A stretch of DNA of 64,000 nucleotides from Petrimonas sulfuriphila. Its GTDB lineage: Bacteria; Bacteroidota; Bacteroidia; Bacteroidales; Dysgonomonadaceae. The notes under the pieces are model-generated. The model worked only from the letters and a program-made list of their open reading frames with translations, made no database searches and was not told the origin of the DNA. The stretch lies in assembly GCF_051201015.1 (NCBI RefSeq), contig NZ_JBPEHI010000006.1. One strand, written 5' to 3'. The translations under genes were made by a program, and so were the position numbers. Shown one piece after another: positions 9,023 through 17,049 of this stretch (position 1 is the stretch's first letter; every line of letters starts with the position of its first letter).

Positions 9023-9876
9023 ACCCTCGACAAGTGTTTCATTACCAGTTTTGCTATAAAATTGATAATTGCCGTAATTAAAAAAAGCAACAACCCGATA
9101 GCGATCAACGCACTTAGTTTCAACCCGTCAGCTTCACCAAATTGATTGGCAATAATGCTCGCCATGGTGTTTCCTGTATCGGCCAACCCTTTCGGAACAT
9201 GATTGGTATTCCCGATAAGCATGGTTACCGCCATAGTCTCGCCCAGTGCTCTACCGAGCGCCAAGATATATGCGGCTACAATCCCGGAGCCGGCCGTTGG
9301 CAAACTGATGTGTTGAATAACCTCCATTCTTGTCGCACCCATACTGTAAGCACCTTCTTTCAGGTTATTGGGAACCATCGACAAAAATTCTCCGCTCAGT
9401 GAAGAGGCATAAGGAATAATCATGATCGCCAGTACGACTGATGCCGTAAAAACTCCGAATCCCTGAGAATTTATCCCTAAATCTACCACAAGCGGGCGTA
9501 TGGCATAAAATCCCCACAAACCATAAACAATGGAAGGAATTCCAGCAAGTAAATTGACAACCGAACTCACAAACGAGGAAATCTTAGTCCCTTTGAAATA
9601 TTCTCCGGTGAACAAAGCCACAGGCAATGAGAACAGAAGACAGATCAATAATGCAAACGATGCCGTAAAAAGTGTTCCCACAACAAAAGAAAACGCTCCG
9701 TACTCTTCGGTTGCCGACCTCGGATCCCACTCGGAATTTGTAATAAAACCGAGAAAACCATATTCTCTGAAAGCTTCTGAAGCACTACCCACCAAAGCGT
9801 AAATTATTCCGGCTGTAAGTAGCAAGACGCTTGCTGCAGCCGTAAACAAAATAGCTTTAAACAAGTTATCTTTCAT
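9019..9876 (-). CDS. pstC: Phosphate ABC transporter permease PstC
   Basis: This is the second permease of the phosphate transporter, 285 aa. The membrane segments begin at about residues 8-30 (AILFTAAASVLLLTAGIIYAL, in part). The EAA loop reads LKEGAYSMGATRMEVIQHI near residues 175-195, and GRALGETMAVTMLIGN follows, as usual for PstC. It overlaps pstS by 4 nt (ATGA) and pstA by 4 nt, so the proteins are probably made together. Its length and order within pstS-C-A-B match the canonical system. Confidence 0.95.
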   Translation of the reverse strand: MKDNLFKAILFTAAASVLLLTAGIIYALVGSASEAFREYGFLGFITNSEWDPRSATEEYGAFSFVVGTLFTASFALLICLLFSLPVALFTGEYFKGTKISSFVSSVVNLLAGIPSIVYGLWGFYAIRPLVVDLGINSQGFGVFTASVVLAIMIIPYASSLSGEFLSMVPNNLKEGAYSMGATRMEVIQHISLPTAGSGIVAAYILALGRALGETMAVTMLIGNTNHVPKGLADTGNTMASIIANQFGEADGLKLSALIAIGLLLFLITAIINFIAKLVMKHLSRV

Positions 9877-10970
9877 CTCTTAACGTTTTGCCAGGGTAAC
9901 GGATCCGGATTGGCAGACTGCAGGACCTTGCCTCCGTAATGGATTTCCGAAATTAACTTTTGTGTCTTTATCAACGCCTGCTCCGACAAGGGGGCGTAAT
10001 TAATTTTCGCTGCGACTTCCTGCCCTTCGGGTGAGAGCACGTAGGTGAGCAAATTGACTAAATCCCGGGCATCCTTTTCGGTTCTGTTTGCATATTGCTG
10101 GTTTTTGTACACCAAAATCCATGTCAACAGACTGATTGGGTAAGCATTGGGATCGGCAGAATCGGTAAGCGTGACCCGCATATCATCGGGTAAATCCACG
10201 TTAGCAGCAGCCGAGATAGTTTCAAGTGTGGCATCTACATAATTACCGGATTTATTTTTAAGTTTTGCCGTAGACAGCTTTAATGTGAGTGCATATTCAG
10301 AACCGATGTAACCGATAGCCCCTTCGGTTTGCTGAACAATTCCCGCCACTCCAGGGTTCCCTTTCGCGGCTATTCCGGCACTCCACTTCAGGGCTTTTCC
10401 TTTTCCCATGCTGCGTTTCCATTTATCACTCACCTCGCATAAATAATCGGAGAAATTAAACGTGGTACCGCTGCCATCGGATCGGTAAACAGGTGTAATT
10501 CTCAGATCGGGTAGTTCTACATCCGGATTTTCCTGAGCAATAAGCGGATCGTCCCAACGGATGATATTGCCCATAAAAATTTCAGCAACCAACTCGCCAG
10601 TCAACCGCAAGCTGTCAACGCCCGGAAGCGTGTAAGCCATCACCACACCTCCCATACAGGTGGCTATATGAACAACTTCAGCATTCATTGATTTCAATTC
10701 CTTATCGGAAAGAAAAGCGTCGCTGGCTCCAAAATCCACGGAGTTATCGCGCAAACTCCGGATACCGCCTCCACTGCCAATGGCTCCGTAATTCACGGTC
10801 ATGCCCGGATTCACACGCATATAGTCGCGAAAAACAATGTTGTAGAAAGGATATGGGAAAGTAGCTCCGGCACCCGATATAGCAGAGTTGCCTTTAATGG
10901 GTGAATTTTGATTGACACAAGAACCTAAAACAAGTACGATGGCTGGAAACAGTAGAATCTTTTTCATCAA
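9873..10970 (-). CDS. pstS: Phosphate-binding lipoprotein PstS
   Basis: This is the 365-aa substrate-binding component that captures phosphate outside the inner membrane. An N-terminal lipoprotein signal ends in the lipobox LGSC (Cys near residue 17). The mature domain contains phosphate-site segments: SGAGATFPYPFY, then GAIGSGGG, then VYRSDGSGTTFNFSDYL. The C-terminus is family-like (LTYVLSPEGQEVA, YAPLS). It is the first gene of the pst-pho operon. Upstream lie three GTTAC repeats with 11-bp spacing and a TAACTTTG promoter element, suggesting induction by PhoB under phosphate starvation. Confidence 0.96.
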   Translation of the reverse strand: MMKKILLFPAIVLVLGSCVNQNSPIKGNSAISGAGATFPYPFYNIVFRDYMRVNPGMTVNYGAIGSGGGIRSLRDNSVDFGASDAFLSDKELKSMNAEVVHIATCMGGVVMAYTLPGVDSLRLTGELVAEIFMGNIIRWDDPLIAQENPDVELPDLRITPVYRSDGSGTTFNFSDYLCEVSDKWKRSMGKGKALKWSAGIAAKGNPGVAGIVQQTEGAIGYIGSEYALTLKLSTAKLKNKSGNYVDATLETISAAANVDLPDDMRVTLTDSADPNAYPISLLTWILVYKNQQYANRTEKDARDLVNLLTYVLSPEGQEVAAKINYAPLSEQALIKTQKLISEIHYGGKVLQSANPDPLPWQNVKR

Positions 10971-10998
10971 AACCTTAAAGTCTATCTGTAAGTGAGGG

Positions 10999-11006
10999 CA
11001 AAGTTA
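10999..11006 (-). promoter_or_regulatory. -7 promoter element for pstS
   Basis: Read on the minus strand, 10999-11006 is TAACTTTG, matching the Bacteroidetes -7 consensus TAnnTTTG. No TTTG lies 19-21 nt upstream; the GTTAC repeats occupy that place, as expected for an activator-dependent promoter. The pstS ATG is 29 nt downstream. Confidence 0.55.
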
Positions 11007-11016
11007 CAATTCTTAT

Positions 11017-11043
11017 GTTACAAAACTGTTACTTTTTTGTTAC
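11017..11043 (-). promoter_or_regulatory. Putative Pho box: three direct repeats with 11-bp spacing
   Basis: GTTAC occurs at 11017, 11028 and 11039 on the plus strand, an exact 11-bp period. A fourth copy at 11003 overlaps the -7 element and is out of phase. Tandem short repeats at 11-bp spacing are the known binding pattern of PhoB/PhoP-type regulators. The array lies just upstream of the pstS -7 element, where the -33 box would be. The exact consensus in this phylum is inferred, not known to me. Confidence 0.6.
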
Positions 11044-11284
11044 GAAATTATTAAGATTTTAAGGCGGTTAAATGATGCTTAAAGCAAGTCTTATTCCATT
11101 TACACTTATACCGTGAAATCTGGACAAGTGCAGGATACTCACAATAATAAACAACGTATTTTTTTGATAAAACTAACTAAAAACCATACCTCCCAAAATA
11201 ATATAACCCATTGTATTATTACCTGATAAAAAATATTACTCATTCAGATTTTGTAAATAATTTGCTTTTATCCGTTGCGTAGGT

Positions 11285-11315
11285 TTTGCGCAAAAGTAAC
11301 ATTGCTCTATATTTG
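11285..11315 (+). promoter_or_regulatory. Promoter of the YiiX-like gene
   Basis: TTTG at 11285-11288 is followed by 19 nt and then TATATTTG at 11308-11315, a full match to the Bacteroidetes promoter consensus. Transcription would start only about 15 nt before the ATG at 11336. The gap 10971-11335 otherwise holds the pstS control region and AT-rich sequence with no gene. Confidence 0.65.
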
Positions 11316-11335
11316 TATCCTAATTCTAAAACAAC

Positions 11336-11998
11336 ATGTTTCTAAAGAAATATTTTTCCCTTCTTTCCTGGTCTGTAATCATTATTCTTCAGGCATGCAA
11401 CACTACTCATAACTATGATGAGTTAAAAGAGGGCGATTTACTGTTTATTGTCGGAAAAAGCAAATCAGAACAGACCAGTGCCATTAAAAGAAGCACATCA
11501 CAAAAAGAAGAAGTTCCTTATTCCCATGTAGGCATAGTAAAATTCGATAAAAAAGACGTATACGTCATAGAAGCTACCCCCTCGGATGGAATCATCCAGA
11601 CGTTGCTTTACGAATTCATACAGAAAGCCGAAAAACGAAAAGGAAGACCCCTGATTGCAGTAGGAAGGGTAAAACCTGAATTTCAATACATTGTTCCACT
11701 TGCCGTTGAAAACGCCGGAGATCTGCTAGGTAGACCTTATGATTACGCCTATGAAGAAGGGAACGATGCGTATTACTGTTCCGAGCTTGTTCGCTTCTCG
11801 TATTTAGATTCCTTACGTAACCCGATTTTTCCTGCTGTTTCTATGACATTCAAAAACAAGGAGACAGGCGAAACTGAAGCTTATTGGGAAAAACACTTTG
11901 CCGGACTGCAACTGGAAATTCCCGAAGGAAAGTCAGGGACAAATCCCGTTGATATGTCGAAATCGCCCATTATTGATATAGTTCACAAGTATTATTGA
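11336..11998 (+). CDS. YiiX-like permuted NlpC/P60 cysteine hydrolase, lipoprotein
   Basis: This 220-aa protein resembles the YiiX/YebB family of circularly permuted papain-like NlpC/P60 enzymes, which cleave amide bonds in cell-wall or lipid substrates. A signal peptide ends at a lipobox-like LQAC. The domain starts DELKEGDLLFIVG. The putative catalytic His lies in VPYSHVGIV, and the Cys comes later in AYYCSELVRFSY, the order expected for the permuted fold. The true substrate is unknown. The next gene starts 4 nt after its stop, so the two are likely cotranscribed. Confidence 0.82.
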   Translation: MFLKKYFSLLSWSVIIILQACNTTHNYDELKEGDLLFIVGKSKSEQTSAIKRSTSQKEEVPYSHVGIVKFDKKDVYVIEATPSDGIIQTLLYEFIQKAEKRKGRPLIAVGRVKPEFQYIVPLAVENAGDLLGRPYDYAYEEGNDAYYCSELVRFSYLDSLRNPIFPAVSMTFKNKETGETEAYWEKHFAGLQLEIPEGKSGTNPVDMSKSPIIDIVHKYY

Positions 11999-12002
11999 CA
12001 GT

Positions 12003-12533
12003 ATGCGATACTCTTTTATGCTTTTCTTGTTGTGTTGCTTTTTTACAGGATGCGTGAAGGAAGAAACTGACAACCGGGATACCGGATTTATTGTTGCGGT
12101 AGGTGATCCGGCTCCAGATTTTCAGATACACTATCAGGACGGAAACACACAATCACTGAAATCACTTCGCGGAAAAGTAGTTTTAATCCAATTTGCCGCC
12201 AGCTGGTGCAAAGTATGTCAGGATATTATGCCGCTTATGGAAAGGGAGTTTAATCTCAGATATAAATCGCATCCCGACTTTACCCTTTTTGCCGTTTGCA
12301 GAGGACAAACTCCGGAAGAAGTTCAGCAGTTCGCTGAAAAAGTCAAGGTAACTTATCCGCTTACGCTGGATGAAGACGAATCTATTTTCAGGCTGTATGC
12401 ACTTGCCAAAGCCGGAGTAACACGAAATGTACTGATAGATAAGGACGGAAAAATAGTCTATTTAACCCGCCTTTACAACGAACAGGAATTTGCTCAATTA
12501 AATAAAACAATAGATTCGTTGTTGCAACCGTGA
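12003..12533 (+). CDS. Thioredoxin-like (TlpA/ResA type) lipoprotein
   Basis: This 176-aa envelope thiol-disulfide protein has a lipoprotein signal ending FTGC. The redoxin domain covers about residues 33-175 (VGDPAPDFQIHYQDGN). The active-site motif is CKVC in FAASWCKVCQDIM. The cis-proline region is seen as AGVTRNVLIDKDG, where the expected TPT is replaced by VTRNVL. This resembles TlpA/ResA-like proteins that reduce periplasmic disulfides or support peroxide handling. It probably forms a two-gene operon with the YiiX-like gene 4 nt upstream. The partner protein cannot be named from sequence. Confidence 0.85.
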   Translation: MRYSFMLFLLCCFFTGCVKEETDNRDTGFIVAVGDPAPDFQIHYQDGNTQSLKSLRGKVVLIQFAASWCKVCQDIMPLMEREFNLRYKSHPDFTLFAVCRGQTPEEVQQFAEKVKVTYPLTLDEDESIFRLYALAKAGVTRNVLIDKDGKIVYLTRLYNEQEFAQLNKTIDSLLQP

Positions 12534-12602
12534 AAAATGTCTTGTTAAGGTAAAAAAGTTTATTAAAGTCGGGGATACCTGTTTCACTTAACGAAATAGT
12601 TG

Positions 12603-12610
12603 TATTTTTG
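12603..12610 (+). promoter_or_regulatory. -7 promoter element for the DUF368 gene
   Basis: TATTTTTG at 12603-12610 matches TAnnTTTG, 17 nt before the ATG at 12628. A convincing TTTG at the right distance upstream is lacking (TTTC lies at 17-nt spacing), so the call is tentative. Confidence 0.4.
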
Positions 12611-12627
12611 TTTTTTTAAACAAAAAT

Positions 12628-13554
12628 ATGGACAATTATTCAATCAAAGAAACAACACCAAAAGAAGCCAGGCCTCGCAGACTAAATCCAATAACCGACT
12701 GGTTTATAAGACTTATCAAGGGAATTGTAGTAGGAATTGGTTTTATTCTACCCGGATTATCGGGAGGTGTACTGGCGGTAATTGTGGGAATGTATGATCC
12801 GCTGATAAAATTCCTGGCTAACCTGAAAGATAAATTCCTTAAAAATATAATGTTCTTCCTGCCTTTTGCCATCGGCGCTGCGGTTGGAATTGTACTTTTT
12901 GCAGTAGTGGTGGAAAAAGCCTTCGGAAAATATGCTGCTCAGTTCGTTTGTTTATTTGTTGGCTTTGTTGCCGGGACATTCCCGTCGTTATTTAAAACTG
13001 CCGGAAAACAGGGACGAAAGAACAAAGATTTTCTTGTCCTTATCCTCTCTGCGGTTGGAATTTTTACGCTGATGCTTGCGGGGGGAAAGCAACTGACCGA
13101 AGTAAACCCACACATATTATCTTGGCTTGCATCGGGATTACTGATGGGTTTGGGATTGATTGTTCCCGGGCTAAGCCCTTCCAATTTCCTGATTTACTTT
13201 GGCATGTACGATAAAATGGCTACAGGGATCAAAGATTTTGATTTTGCAGTAATTATTCCGTTGGTAATCGGATTTATTCTCTGTGTAATTCTATTCTCAA
13301 AAATTGCGGCATATCTTTTCAAAAAATATTATCCGGGGATGTATCATTTTATTCTCGGTTTGGTGATTGGATCTTCGTTGGCAATCTTTCCGACAGTTGT
13401 CTTTCCTGCTTTCCAATCCGATCAATTAGCAACAGCCGGACTTAGTTTTACCGGAGCGCTTCTTTTCTGTTTGGTGCTTTTTGTAGCAGGGACGGTTGTA
13501 TCGTATCTTTTCAGTAAACTGGAAGAAAAATATCCGAGGGAGGAAATATTTTAA
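12628..13554 (+). CDS. DUF368 family undecaprenyl-phosphate translocase (PopT-like)
   Basis: This 308-aa polytopic membrane protein has the two inverted DUF368 signatures: residues around GIGFILPGLSGGVLAVIVGM in the first half and GLIVPGLSPSNFLIYFGMYD in the second. About eight membrane segments are visible. DUF368 proteins (PopT) have been shown to return undecaprenyl phosphate across the membrane for cell-wall synthesis; assigning that role here rests on family membership. The EamA transporter gene starts at the very next base after its stop, so the pair is an operon. Confidence 0.85.
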   Translation: MDNYSIKETTPKEARPRRLNPITDWFIRLIKGIVVGIGFILPGLSGGVLAVIVGMYDPLIKFLANLKDKFLKNIMFFLPFAIGAAVGIVLFAVVVEKAFGKYAAQFVCLFVGFVAGTFPSLFKTAGKQGRKNKDFLVLILSAVGIFTLMLAGGKQLTEVNPHILSWLASGLLMGLGLIVPGLSPSNFLIYFGMYDKMATGIKDFDFAVIIPLVIGFILCVILFSKIAAYLFKKYYPGMYHFILGLVIGSSLAIFPTVVFPAFQSDQLATAGLSFTGALLFCLVLFVAGTVVSYLFSKLEEKYPREEIF

Positions 13555-14481
13555 ATGGCGAAACTTAACAAACAGCAAGGTCACTTGGCGTTGTTTACGT
13601 CCAGCCTAGTTTTTGGTTTGAATATTCCCATTGCACGCACCATAACCCCCGGCATAGTGGATCCGTTTTTAATGACGTTTCTCCGGATGTTCGGGGCGGC
13701 AGTTCTGTTCTGGATCGCGTCACTTTTTATTAAAAGAGAATTCGTTCCAAGAAAAGATATTCTCTTTTTTTTCTCTTCCGCTGTTTTTGCTATCGTAATC
13801 AATCAAGCCTCTTTTATCGTTGGATTGTCCAAAACCTCACCTATCGATGCTTCGTTGGTGGTAACCCTGTCACCCGTTATCACGATGTTGCTGGCCGCCA
13901 TCTTTATCAAGGAACCTATAACGCTAGTAAAAGCCCTTGGAGTGCTTATAGGTGCCTCCGGAGCATTGGTCCTCATCCTGAGTAGCACGCATAATGGATC
14001 CGGCGGTAGTTTAGCCGGCAATCTGCTTGTTCTATTGTCCGTAACCTCCTATGCACTTTATCTGACACTCTTCAAAAACCTGATTTCACGCTATTCATCC
14101 ATAACCTCCATGAAGTGGATGTTCCTGTTCGCCACCGTCCTCACTTATCCAATGAGCCATAGGGCAATTGTTGAAACCGACTTTACCACATTCGACACAA
14201 GTGTATATCTACGAATAGGTTATGTTGTAGCACTTGCCACTTTTTTCACCTACATGCTCATCCCCATCGGACAAAAGACATTACGTCCTACCACCATCAG
14301 CATGTACAATTATTTGCAACCAATCGCAGCTTCTTTTCTTGCAGTTGCCATCGGCATGGACCGGTTTGGATGGGACAAAATCATTTCCACCGTGCTTGTT
14401 TTCACGGGTGTCTATCTGGTTACGCAGAGTAAATCTCGTATAGAGACCACTACAGGCGTTGAAGATCAACTTTTCGGATAA
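13555..14481 (+). CDS. EamA/DMT-family transporter
   Basis: This 308-aa membrane protein has ten predicted helices in two EamA repeats (about residues 10-140 and 155-290). Repeat features include FVPRKDILFFFSSAVFAIV and PIDASLVVTLSPVITMLLA in the first half and PIGQKTLRPTTISMYNYLQ in the second. Members export or import small metabolites such as amino acids, nucleosides or sugars; the substrate cannot be predicted. Its start abuts the DUF368 stop. Its last 32 bp overlap the 3' end of the convergent GH43 gene on the other strand. Confidence 0.88.
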   Translation: MAKLNKQQGHLALFTSSLVFGLNIPIARTITPGIVDPFLMTFLRMFGAAVLFWIASLFIKREFVPRKDILFFFSSAVFAIVINQASFIVGLSKTSPIDASLVVTLSPVITMLLAAIFIKEPITLVKALGVLIGASGALVLILSSTHNGSGGSLAGNLLVLLSVTSYALYLTLFKNLISRYSSITSMKWMFLFATVLTYPMSHRAIVETDFTTFDTSVYLRIGYVVALATFFTYMLIPIGQKTLRPTTISMYNYLQPIAASFLAVAIGMDRFGWDKIISTVLVFTGVYLVTQSKSRIETTTGVEDQLFG

Positions 14482-16168
14482 AGATTTCCGCTCCTTCCGA
14501 TTGAATCTGTATTTTTCCTTTTTGTGGTTTCACGTTGTAAATCCGATTCACCAGTTTGCCGTTCAGGTAGATAAGAAGATTGCTTCCTGTCGCATAACAT
14601 TCTATCCGGTTCCATTGCCCTAAAGGCTTTTCCACATCGTCTGCACCGCGAAAACCTTTTTTATCTTCCCATTGCGGGTCTCGACTGTGCCAATCGATCC
14701 TTCCGCGCACGAAAGTCTTTACTTCTCCTTCAGGATCGTAAAAGTAGGCTCCTTCAAGCACACCGGGCTTGACGTTTGTTGTAGCCGAAAAGTTATCTGT
14801 ACCATCACCTACGATGATGATATCTCCTGTTCCTCCTTCAATAATCTGGCTTTCTATGGAATGCATCCAGGTACCTCCTGAAGCTCCGTCTTCACCAACG
14901 GAATGCAACAATATACCGCTATCTCTTGCCCGGTCAGCGCGAGGTGCAAAAGTTCTTTCCCCCCATTTGAATTCAACGGTCAGTTTATAATTTTCAAACT
15001 CTTCATCAGTAGTAATACAACCAAACTCTTCGCCCGATATAACAATGTTGCCGTTTTTTACGGTAAACACTTTATCAGGATCACTGTTTTTCCCTTTTCC
15101 CTTCAAAAAAGTGTACCATCCATCCAGGTTTTCACCATTAAACAACTGAATGTATTTTTGTGAAGTATTCATCCGTCCGGAAAATGAACCAGCCTTATCC
15201 AGAGGCCGCACATCCACACCTTCGTTAGTCATAACTACAGGCAGGATCTTACCATCGGGATCGAACTCCATTTTGTCGATACAGGTCATGCGGGAATTTC
15301 CGTCCTTTTCTGTCAGGGGGCGACGATGATATACCATGTACCACTCGTCCGTTCCAGGCACATTGATGACAGAATTATGGCCCGCTCCGTTAGCAATACG
15401 CCCGTCCTGCTGCAATACAATGCCTATACGTTCGAAGGGGCCCAACGGTGAATCGGCTATAGCATAAGCCACCCGGTAATCCGGCCCTGTCCATCCGCCT
15501 TCCGACCACATAAAATAATACTTCCCGTTACGGATAAACATAACTGAACCTTCTACATACCCTTCTGGCGTGATTTCCTTGAAAATTGTTCCGTCGTCGA
15601 ACGGGATGAATCCGGTAAAATCACTGTTAAGTTTTGAAACGTTGCAGTGCTTCCATCCGCCGTAAAACATATAATATTGTTTGTCAATATCTTTGAACAC
15701 AAATTGGTCTATAGGTTGTGCCCCATTATGAAACTGATCGATTAACGGTTTTCCCAAGTAATCGCGGAAAGGGCCTTGGGGACGCTCTGCAATGCCTATG
15801 CCTATGCCACCATGATTTCCATTGTTCTGGATATCATTGGCTGCAAAAAAAAGGTAATATTTTCCGTCTTTCTCCACAATGGCAGGGGCCCACATGGCTT
15901 TTTTTGCCCACTTGACTTGAACGGTATCAATAATGTGGCTGTGCTTTGTCCAGTTCACCAAATCAGGAGACGAAAAGGCATCCATAAATACCTGCTGGTT
16001 GTAGGGAGCCGAGAAAGTAGGATAAATCCAGTATTTATCACCGAAAACCGTCGCTTCAGGATCGGCATACCAACCGGTAAAAACAGGGTTTCCCGATTTT
16101 TGAGCATTGAGTGCCGCATAAAACAGCAATAGCAGACTAAAGAACAAGATTTTTTTTTCCATTTGCAT
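14450..16168 (-). CDS. GH43-family glycosidase fused to a C-terminal DUF1080 domain
   Basis: This secreted 572-aa protein has a signal peptide ending LNAQ at about residue 23. Residues 25-345 are a five-bladed GH43-type domain. Visible are the catalytic-base region GWYADPEATVFGDKYWIYPT, the second acidic residue in MWAPAIVEKDGKYYLFF, and EGSVMFIRNGKYYFMWSEGG. From about residue 365 a DUF1080 (3-keto-glycoside hydrolase/lectin-like) domain begins with FNGENLDGWYTF and ends with GKIQIQSEGAEIFIRKVDL. GH43 enzymes usually cleave arabinosides or xylosides. DUF1080 proteins bind or cleave modified disaccharides. The fused substrate is unknown. The ATG at 16162 (MEKKILF) is an alternative start. Confidence 0.88.
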   Translation of the reverse strand: MQMEKKILFFSLLLLFYAALNAQKSGNPVFTGWYADPEATVFGDKYWIYPTFSAPYNQQVFMDAFSSPDLVNWTKHSHIIDTVQVKWAKKAMWAPAIVEKDGKYYLFFAANDIQNNGNHGGIGIGIAERPQGPFRDYLGKPLIDQFHNGAQPIDQFVFKDIDKQYYMFYGGWKHCNVSKLNSDFTGFIPFDDGTIFKEITPEGYVEGSVMFIRNGKYYFMWSEGGWTGPDYRVAYAIADSPLGPFERIGIVLQQDGRIANGAGHNSVINVPGTDEWYMVYHRRPLTEKDGNSRMTCIDKMEFDPDGKILPVVMTNEGVDVRPLDKAGSFSGRMNTSQKYIQLFNGENLDGWYTFLKGKGKNSDPDKVFTVKNGNIVISGEEFGCITTDEEFENYKLTVEFKWGERTFAPRADRARDSGILLHSVGEDGASGGTWMHSIESQIIEGGTGDIIIVGDGTDNFSATTNVKPGVLEGAYFYDPEGEVKTFVRGRIDWHSRDPQWEDKKGFRGADDVEKPLGQWNRIECYATGSNLLIYLNGKLVNRIYNVKPQKGKIQIQSEGAEIFIRKVDLQRL

Positions 16169-16246
16169 TGATTGTATTTTGGTAAAAAGCTAATCGTCAC
16201 ACAATCCGTGTATTTTTTCTCCATGATAATCGTGTATTCACCCTTA

Positions 16247-16254
16247 CAAAGATA
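16247..16254 (-). promoter_or_regulatory. -7 promoter element for the GH43-DUF1080 gene
   Basis: On the minus strand this is TATCTTTG (plus strand CAAAGATA), 78 bp upstream of the gene start. No well-spaced TTTG lies upstream. The 345-nt gap 16169-16513 contains this element and the divergent one at 16444 but no gene. Confidence 0.45.
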
Positions 16255-16443
16255 AAAATTATTTCCCAAAAAAAACTTAAAAACACAATGCACTTTAAGT
16301 TATGGACCAACCGGTTTTTTTTATCGACAAACGATGAATTATTCTGTACAAACAGCTAATATTTTCATTTAAATATATGATATTTAGACTATTAATTCAA
16401 TAAAACTATAGTTAAACAGTCACTTTCTGATTAAACATTTCTT

Positions 16444-16451
16444 TATCTTTG
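16444..16451 (+). promoter_or_regulatory. -7 promoter element for the Spy-like gene
   Basis: TATCTTTG matches TAnnTTTG and would start a leader of about 58 nt before the ATG at 16514. The -33 box is not clear (TTTC at 16-nt spacing). Confidence 0.45.
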
Positions 16452-16513
16452 AATGTCATAATAGCGATAAGTTTTTATTCAACGAATTATAAACACTAAA
16501 AAAAAATTGAGGT

Positions 16514-16972
16514 ATGAAAAAGTATGCAATGTTTATGTTAGCTGCCATACTAACAATCGGCTTGCCGATCTCAGCACAAGACGGGCAAAGAAAACAACGG
16601 AGTAATGACAATCGGCTGCACCGGGAAATGAGAATGACGGCCAAAGAACGCGCCGAATGGATGGCTAAACAATTAGAGCTGACTGCCGACCAAACGGAAA
16701 AGGTACAGGCACTACTGGAAAAACAAGATGCCAAACGCACGGAGCAAATTACAAAACTCCGGGAGCAACGTGAACAGGAGATCACAAATCGCAACAAAAA
16801 ACGAGAGCAAATACGTGCTCTGCGTGAAAATGAAAGTAAAGAAAACAGAGTCGAACTGGAAGGTATCATTGGAAAAGAGAAAATGGAAAAACTGAATACA
16901 CTACGCGAATCACGCCGGCAGAGGTCACAAGCAGATCGTCAAGGTAAAAAGGCAGAAACAAGTAAAATTTAG
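16514..16972 (+). CDS. Small secreted helical protein with Spy/CpxP-like LTxxQ motif
   Basis: This 152-aa exported protein has a signal peptide ending PISAQ at about residue 22. The mature protein is highly charged and almost entirely helical, with long runs rich in Arg, Glu, Gln and Lys. One LTADQTEKVQALL segment resembles the LTxxQ motif of Spy/CpxP periplasmic chaperones. The family is common in Bacteroidales as uncharacterised proteins. A role in envelope stress or protein protection is an inference from that motif only. A strong bidirectional terminator follows within 25 nt. Confidence 0.75.
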   Translation: MKKYAMFMLAAILTIGLPISAQDGQRKQRSNDNRLHREMRMTAKERAEWMAKQLELTADQTEKVQALLEKQDAKRTEQITKLREQREQEITNRNKKREQIRALRENESKENRVELEGIIGKEKMEKLNTLRESRRQRSQADRQGKKAETSKI

Positions 16973-16994
16973 GTTACCGACATTCTTTTTCTAG

Positions 16995-17035
16995 AAAATC
17001 AAAACGCCACCCTTCCTGGATGGCGTTTTGATTTT
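16995..17035. terminator. Bidirectional intrinsic terminator
   Basis: A perfect 15-bp stem (16995-17009 with 17021-17035) encloses an 11-nt loop. The A/T-rich ends provide a T-run in either direction. It separates the convergent Spy-like and lactonase genes. Confidence 0.9.
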
Positions 17036-17049
17036 GTTATAAGCCTGTA

